From Woeseiaceae bacterium (GTDB lineage Bacteria; Pseudomonadota; Gammaproteobacteria; Steroidobacterales; Woeseiaceae), in NCBI GenBank assembly GCA_013043165.1, contig JABDOQ010000052.1:20175-84174 (forward strand): a stretch of DNA of 64,000 nucleotides. Reading direction: 5' to 3'. Below the pieces are notes generated by a model that was not told where the DNA came from, ran no database searches, and saw nothing but the letters and a program-made list of their open reading frames with translations. The translations under genes and the position numbers were made by a program. This document shows positions 61,638 to 64,000 of this stretch, one piece after another. Each line of letters starts with the position of its first letter. Within the stretch, counting starts at the first letter, position 1.

Positions 61638-62822
61638 ATGACAACAGCCGACGTAATTATTATCGGTGGCGGCGCGGCCGGGCTCATGTGCGCCATTACG
61701 GCCGGTAATCGCGGACGGCGCGTCATCGTCCTCGAGGGCTCCAACAAGATCGGCAAGAAAATCCTGATGTCGGGCGGCGGACGCTGCAACTTCACCAACC
61801 TGCACTGCGAGCCATCCCGCTTCGTTTCCGACAACCCGCAATTCTGCATCTCAGCATTGACTCGCTACACACAATGGGACTTCATCGCGCTCGTGGAAAA
61901 GCACGGCATTCCCTACCACGAGAAAACGGCGGGTCAGCTGTTCTGCGACAACTCATCCAAAGACATCGTCTCGATGCTGCAAAAGGAATGTGACAGCGCG
62001 GGCGTGCAAATACTGACTCACTGCGCCATCACGTCGGTCGTTTTCGAAGACCGTTTCACCGTAAGTTCCAACAAGGGCAAGTTCGCATCAGAATCACTCG
62101 TGGTTGCTTCCGGCGGACTGTCTATTCCGAAAATGGGCGCGTCGGGATTCGGCTACCAGCTGGCACGACAGTTCGGACATAAAGTTCTCGACACCACGGC
62201 CGGACTCGTGCCGTTTACGTTCACCGGGGCGATGCACGATCTGACAGGCCGCTTGTCGGGTGTCAGCACCGCCGCTACCGTCAGCACCGGCGAGGTCGCG
62301 TTTACCGACGACATTCTGTTTACCCATCGCGGCCTGAGTGGGCCCGCGATTCTGCAGCTATCGAGCTACTGGTCGCCGGGAGACGACGTTGACATCGACC
62401 TGATGCCCGGGACCAACGCGGTCGACTATCTGCTCGGCGCCAAGCAGACACAGCCGAAAGCCCTGCTGCGGACCGCGCTGGGCGCCCTGCTGCCGCGTGC
62501 CCTGGTCACCGAGCTGCAGGCCCTGTTGTGGCCCGATGTCGCCGAGACGCCGCTGACGGAAATCGCCGACGACACGCTGCACCGTATTGCCGGAAACCTG
62601 GGCCACTGGACGCTGAAGCCCGCCGCAACCGAAGGCTATCGAACCGCGGAAGTGACCCTGGGTGGCGTGGACACGGCCGAGCTGTCATCCAGGACCCTCG
62701 AGTCCAGGCGCCAGCCCGGGCTTTACTTTGTCGGTGAGGTTGTCGACGTCACGGGCCACCTGGGCGGCTTCAACTTTCAATGGGCGTGGTCGTCCGGCTG
62801 GGCCGCCGGGCAAGTCGCCTAG
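61638..62822 (+). CDS. HI0933/YhiN-family NAD(P)/FAD-dependent oxidoreductase
   Basis: A 394-residue flavoprotein. IIIGGGAAGLMCAITAGNRG is the FAD-binding loop, MSGGGRCNFTNLHCEPSRFV and DNPQFCISALTRYTQWDFIA are specific to HI0933 family members, and GEVVDVTGHLGGFNFQWAWS with SSGWAAGQ closes the protein. E. coli YhiN and clostridial BaiN are relatives; substrate is not known here. Confidence 0.94.
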   Translation: MTTADVIIIGGGAAGLMCAITAGNRGRRVIVLEGSNKIGKKILMSGGGRCNFTNLHCEPSRFVSDNPQFCISALTRYTQWDFIALVEKHGIPYHEKTAGQLFCDNSSKDIVSMLQKECDSAGVQILTHCAITSVVFEDRFTVSSNKGKFASESLVVASGGLSIPKMGASGFGYQLARQFGHKVLDTTAGLVPFTFTGAMHDLTGRLSGVSTAATVSTGEVAFTDDILFTHRGLSGPAILQLSSYWSPGDDVDIDLMPGTNAVDYLLGAKQTQPKALLRTALGALLPRALVTELQALLWPDVAETPLTEIADDTLHRIAGNLGHWTLKPAATEGYRTAEVTLGGVDTAELSSRTLESRRQPGLYFVGEVVDVTGHLGGFNFQWAWSSGWAAGQVA

Positions 62823-62911
62823 AAGGCCATAGATCCAAATCGAATATCGCCATAACCAGACCATCTGGCCGAATTATTGCTCATTCGCTTTGGCTATATA
62901 GACTCAGGGAC

Positions 62912-63883
62912 ATGAACGCCCGCGTAGAAGAACTCTATCGGTACGACGAACAGGTCTTCGACAGCATTGCTGACCTGATTCCGAGCCCCGACAACCCGAC
63001 ACCCATGCTCAGGCTGGGTGAACGCTTCAATCCGCATGCGGACTACGAGGTCCTGCTGAAGCTTGAGGGCATGAATCCGTTCGGCTCGATCAAGGATCGC
63101 ACCGCGCTCTACATGCTGCAGGGCCTGCACCTGAAAGAAGGGCAATCGCTGGTGGAACCCTCTGCCGGTAACACCGGCATTGCACTCGCCGCCCTCGCCA
63201 ATGCCCGCAACACGCCGATCGAGATAGCCCTGCCCGAGGGCGCGCCCGAAGAAAAAAAAGCGCTGCTGCGCTTCCTGGGCGCAGAGGTCCTCGAAGTCGA
63301 GGACGAGCTCTGCCCGATCTTCCCGTCCGAAGGCGCTCGCGGTGTCGTCAAGAGCATGGTCGAAAGCGAGGCGTTTGACGGCAAGTACGTGAGCCCCAAT
63401 CAATACGAAAGCGAGCTCAACGTCGCCGCCCACTATCATACGACCGGTCCTGAGATCTGGCGGCAGACGGGCGGTAATATCGACTACTTCTTCGCCAGCA
63501 TCGGCACCGGCGGCACGATCACCGGAGTTGGCCGCTACCTGAAAGAAATGAATCCGGCTATCAAGATCATCGGCGTCGAACCCGCAAGCCGTCAGCATCA
63601 CCTGTCAGGATTGAAGCGCATCACGGGACTGCCCGATGAATATTTCCCGAAGATACTGGACCGCGACCTGCTCGATGATTTGATTTCGGTGACTGATGAT
63701 GACGCGTTCCGCGCCGGCATCAAGGTGGCACGCACCGTCGGCGCGATGGTTGGCCCGACAACGGGTGCGGTTCTGCACGCCGCGATCGAGATGGGCGCCA
63801 CGAACAAGGGCCGAGCTGTGCTGATTTCGGCCGACAGCGCGACCAAGTACATTTCAGCCTACGCGAAGTACCTGGAAGACTGA
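62912..63883 (+). CDS. PLP-dependent cysteine synthase-family enzyme
   Basis: A 323-residue fold-type II PLP enzyme. PLP Lys61 is in NPFGSIKDRTA, the substrate loop is VEPSAGNTGIALA, the phosphate-binding glycines are SIGTGGTITGVGRYL, and the C-terminal IGVEPASRQ follows. It resembles cysteine synthase A/B and the catalytic core of cystathionine beta-synthase. It would condense O-acetylserine or serine with a sulfur donor. SPDNPTPMLRLGERFN matches other members. ATG 62912 with CAGGGA just ahead is chosen within a longer frame. Confidence 0.92.
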   Translation: MNARVEELYRYDEQVFDSIADLIPSPDNPTPMLRLGERFNPHADYEVLLKLEGMNPFGSIKDRTALYMLQGLHLKEGQSLVEPSAGNTGIALAALANARNTPIEIALPEGAPEEKKALLRFLGAEVLEVEDELCPIFPSEGARGVVKSMVESEAFDGKYVSPNQYESELNVAAHYHTTGPEIWRQTGGNIDYFFASIGTGGTITGVGRYLKEMNPAIKIIGVEPASRQHHLSGLKRITGLPDEYFPKILDRDLLDDLISVTDDDAFRAGIKVARTVGAMVGPTTGAVLHAAIEMGATNKGRAVLISADSATKYISAYAKYLED

Positions 63884-63891
63884 GACACTGC

Positions 63892-63908
63892 GCCGGGTCC
63901 TTCCCGGC
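63892..63908 (+). terminator. Weak hairpin downstream of the cysteine synthase-like gene
   Basis: GCCGGG-TCCTT-CCCGGC, a 6-bp stem 8 bp after the stop codon. It lacks a T-run, so it could be rho-dependent or not a terminator. The remaining sequence to 64000 has no visible gene. Confidence 0.35.
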
Positions 63909-64000
63909 CAGGAGTTTCCACTCGCGACGCCTGCTTTACCCCCCAATCCTGCCATTCAAATGGCCGCTTTCGGGGTATTATGAACTGCCGCTGATGACCC

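Noticed and set aside
1..64000. CRISPR arrays, tRNA, rRNA, insertion sequences, integrase or prophage
   Set aside because: No spaced repeat array, no cloverleaf or rRNA-like sequence and no transposase or integrase motif was seen on either strand while reading.

Overview
This window is chromosomal DNA from a Gram-negative, aerobic, free-living bacterium, most likely a marine gammaproteobacterium; the group is an inference from gene content and cannot be fixed more closely by eye. The pointers are a TonB-dependent receptor, many lipoproteins with LxxC lipoboxes, an RhlE-type helicase, a YajD-type HNH protein, class I photolyase, the glyoxylate shunt with malate synthase G, a lysine-rich histone-H1-like protein and a CFI-box-CTERM protein. 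Genes are densely packed on both strands, often with 4-nt ATGA overlaps. I found no rRNA, tRNA, CRISPR array, insertion sequence or prophage.

Layout. 1-9.2 kb: partial NAD(P)-binding epimerase divergent from a photolyase; a LysR regulator divergent from azoreductase and pirin genes; a lipoprotein nuclease; a lipoprotein methyltransferase; a VOC-MFS pair. 9.5-14.5 kb: histone-H1-like protein, S9 peptidase, VIT-family transporter, secreted M64 peptidase. 14.6-18.6 kb: a MarR-ABC exporter operon divergent from an alpha/beta hydrolase, with two matching inverted repeats between them, then a second hydrolase. 18.8-22.7 kb: RhlE helicase and two related secreted proteins, one carrying a trimeric-autotransporter neck motif, the other a CFI-box C-terminus. 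22.7-30.4 kb: one collinear run aceA-glcB-modA-modB-modC, divergent from a RamB/ScfR-type regulator; three 14-bp-spaced repeats sit in the shared promoter region. 30.5-32.1 kb: a persulfide-dioxygenase-like MBL protein, YajD and a DUF442 sulfurtransferase. 32.1-39.1 kb: SDR, PuuB-like oxidase, CDF transporter, HAD phosphatase, membrane proteins, CPBP protease and nitrilase. 39.2-47.7 kb: TonB receptor, then a tight four-gene operon (Rieske oxygenase, two PYROXD2/CrtI-like flavoproteins, GcvT/DmdA-like protein). 47.8-52.1 kb: di-haem peroxidase with a YtkA-like membrane protein, ZIP-like permease, flavin reductase, bile-acid-symporter-family protein. 52.2-54.8 kb: lipoprotein, M48 metalloprotease and lipoprotein operon. 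54.9-61.6 kb: a cysteine-rich repeat protein, a methyltransferase, a C39-peptidase ABC exporter with its HlyD-type adaptor, and a DCC1 thiol protein. 61.6-64 kb: HI0933-family flavoprotein and a cysteine-synthase-family enzyme.

How the genes fit together. The aceA-glcB block with its XRE regulator is an acetate/fatty-acid utilisation module. The Rieske-flavoprotein-GcvT operon looks like an oxidative demethylation pathway handing one-carbon units to tetrahydrofolate; its substrate is unknown. The most unusual observation is the cysteine-rich gene: eight Cys4 repeats are read, and a ninth intact repeat follows in the same frame directly behind an amber TAG that replaces a repeat position normally hydrophobic. 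The nearby C39 exporter has no visible double-glycine substrate in this window.
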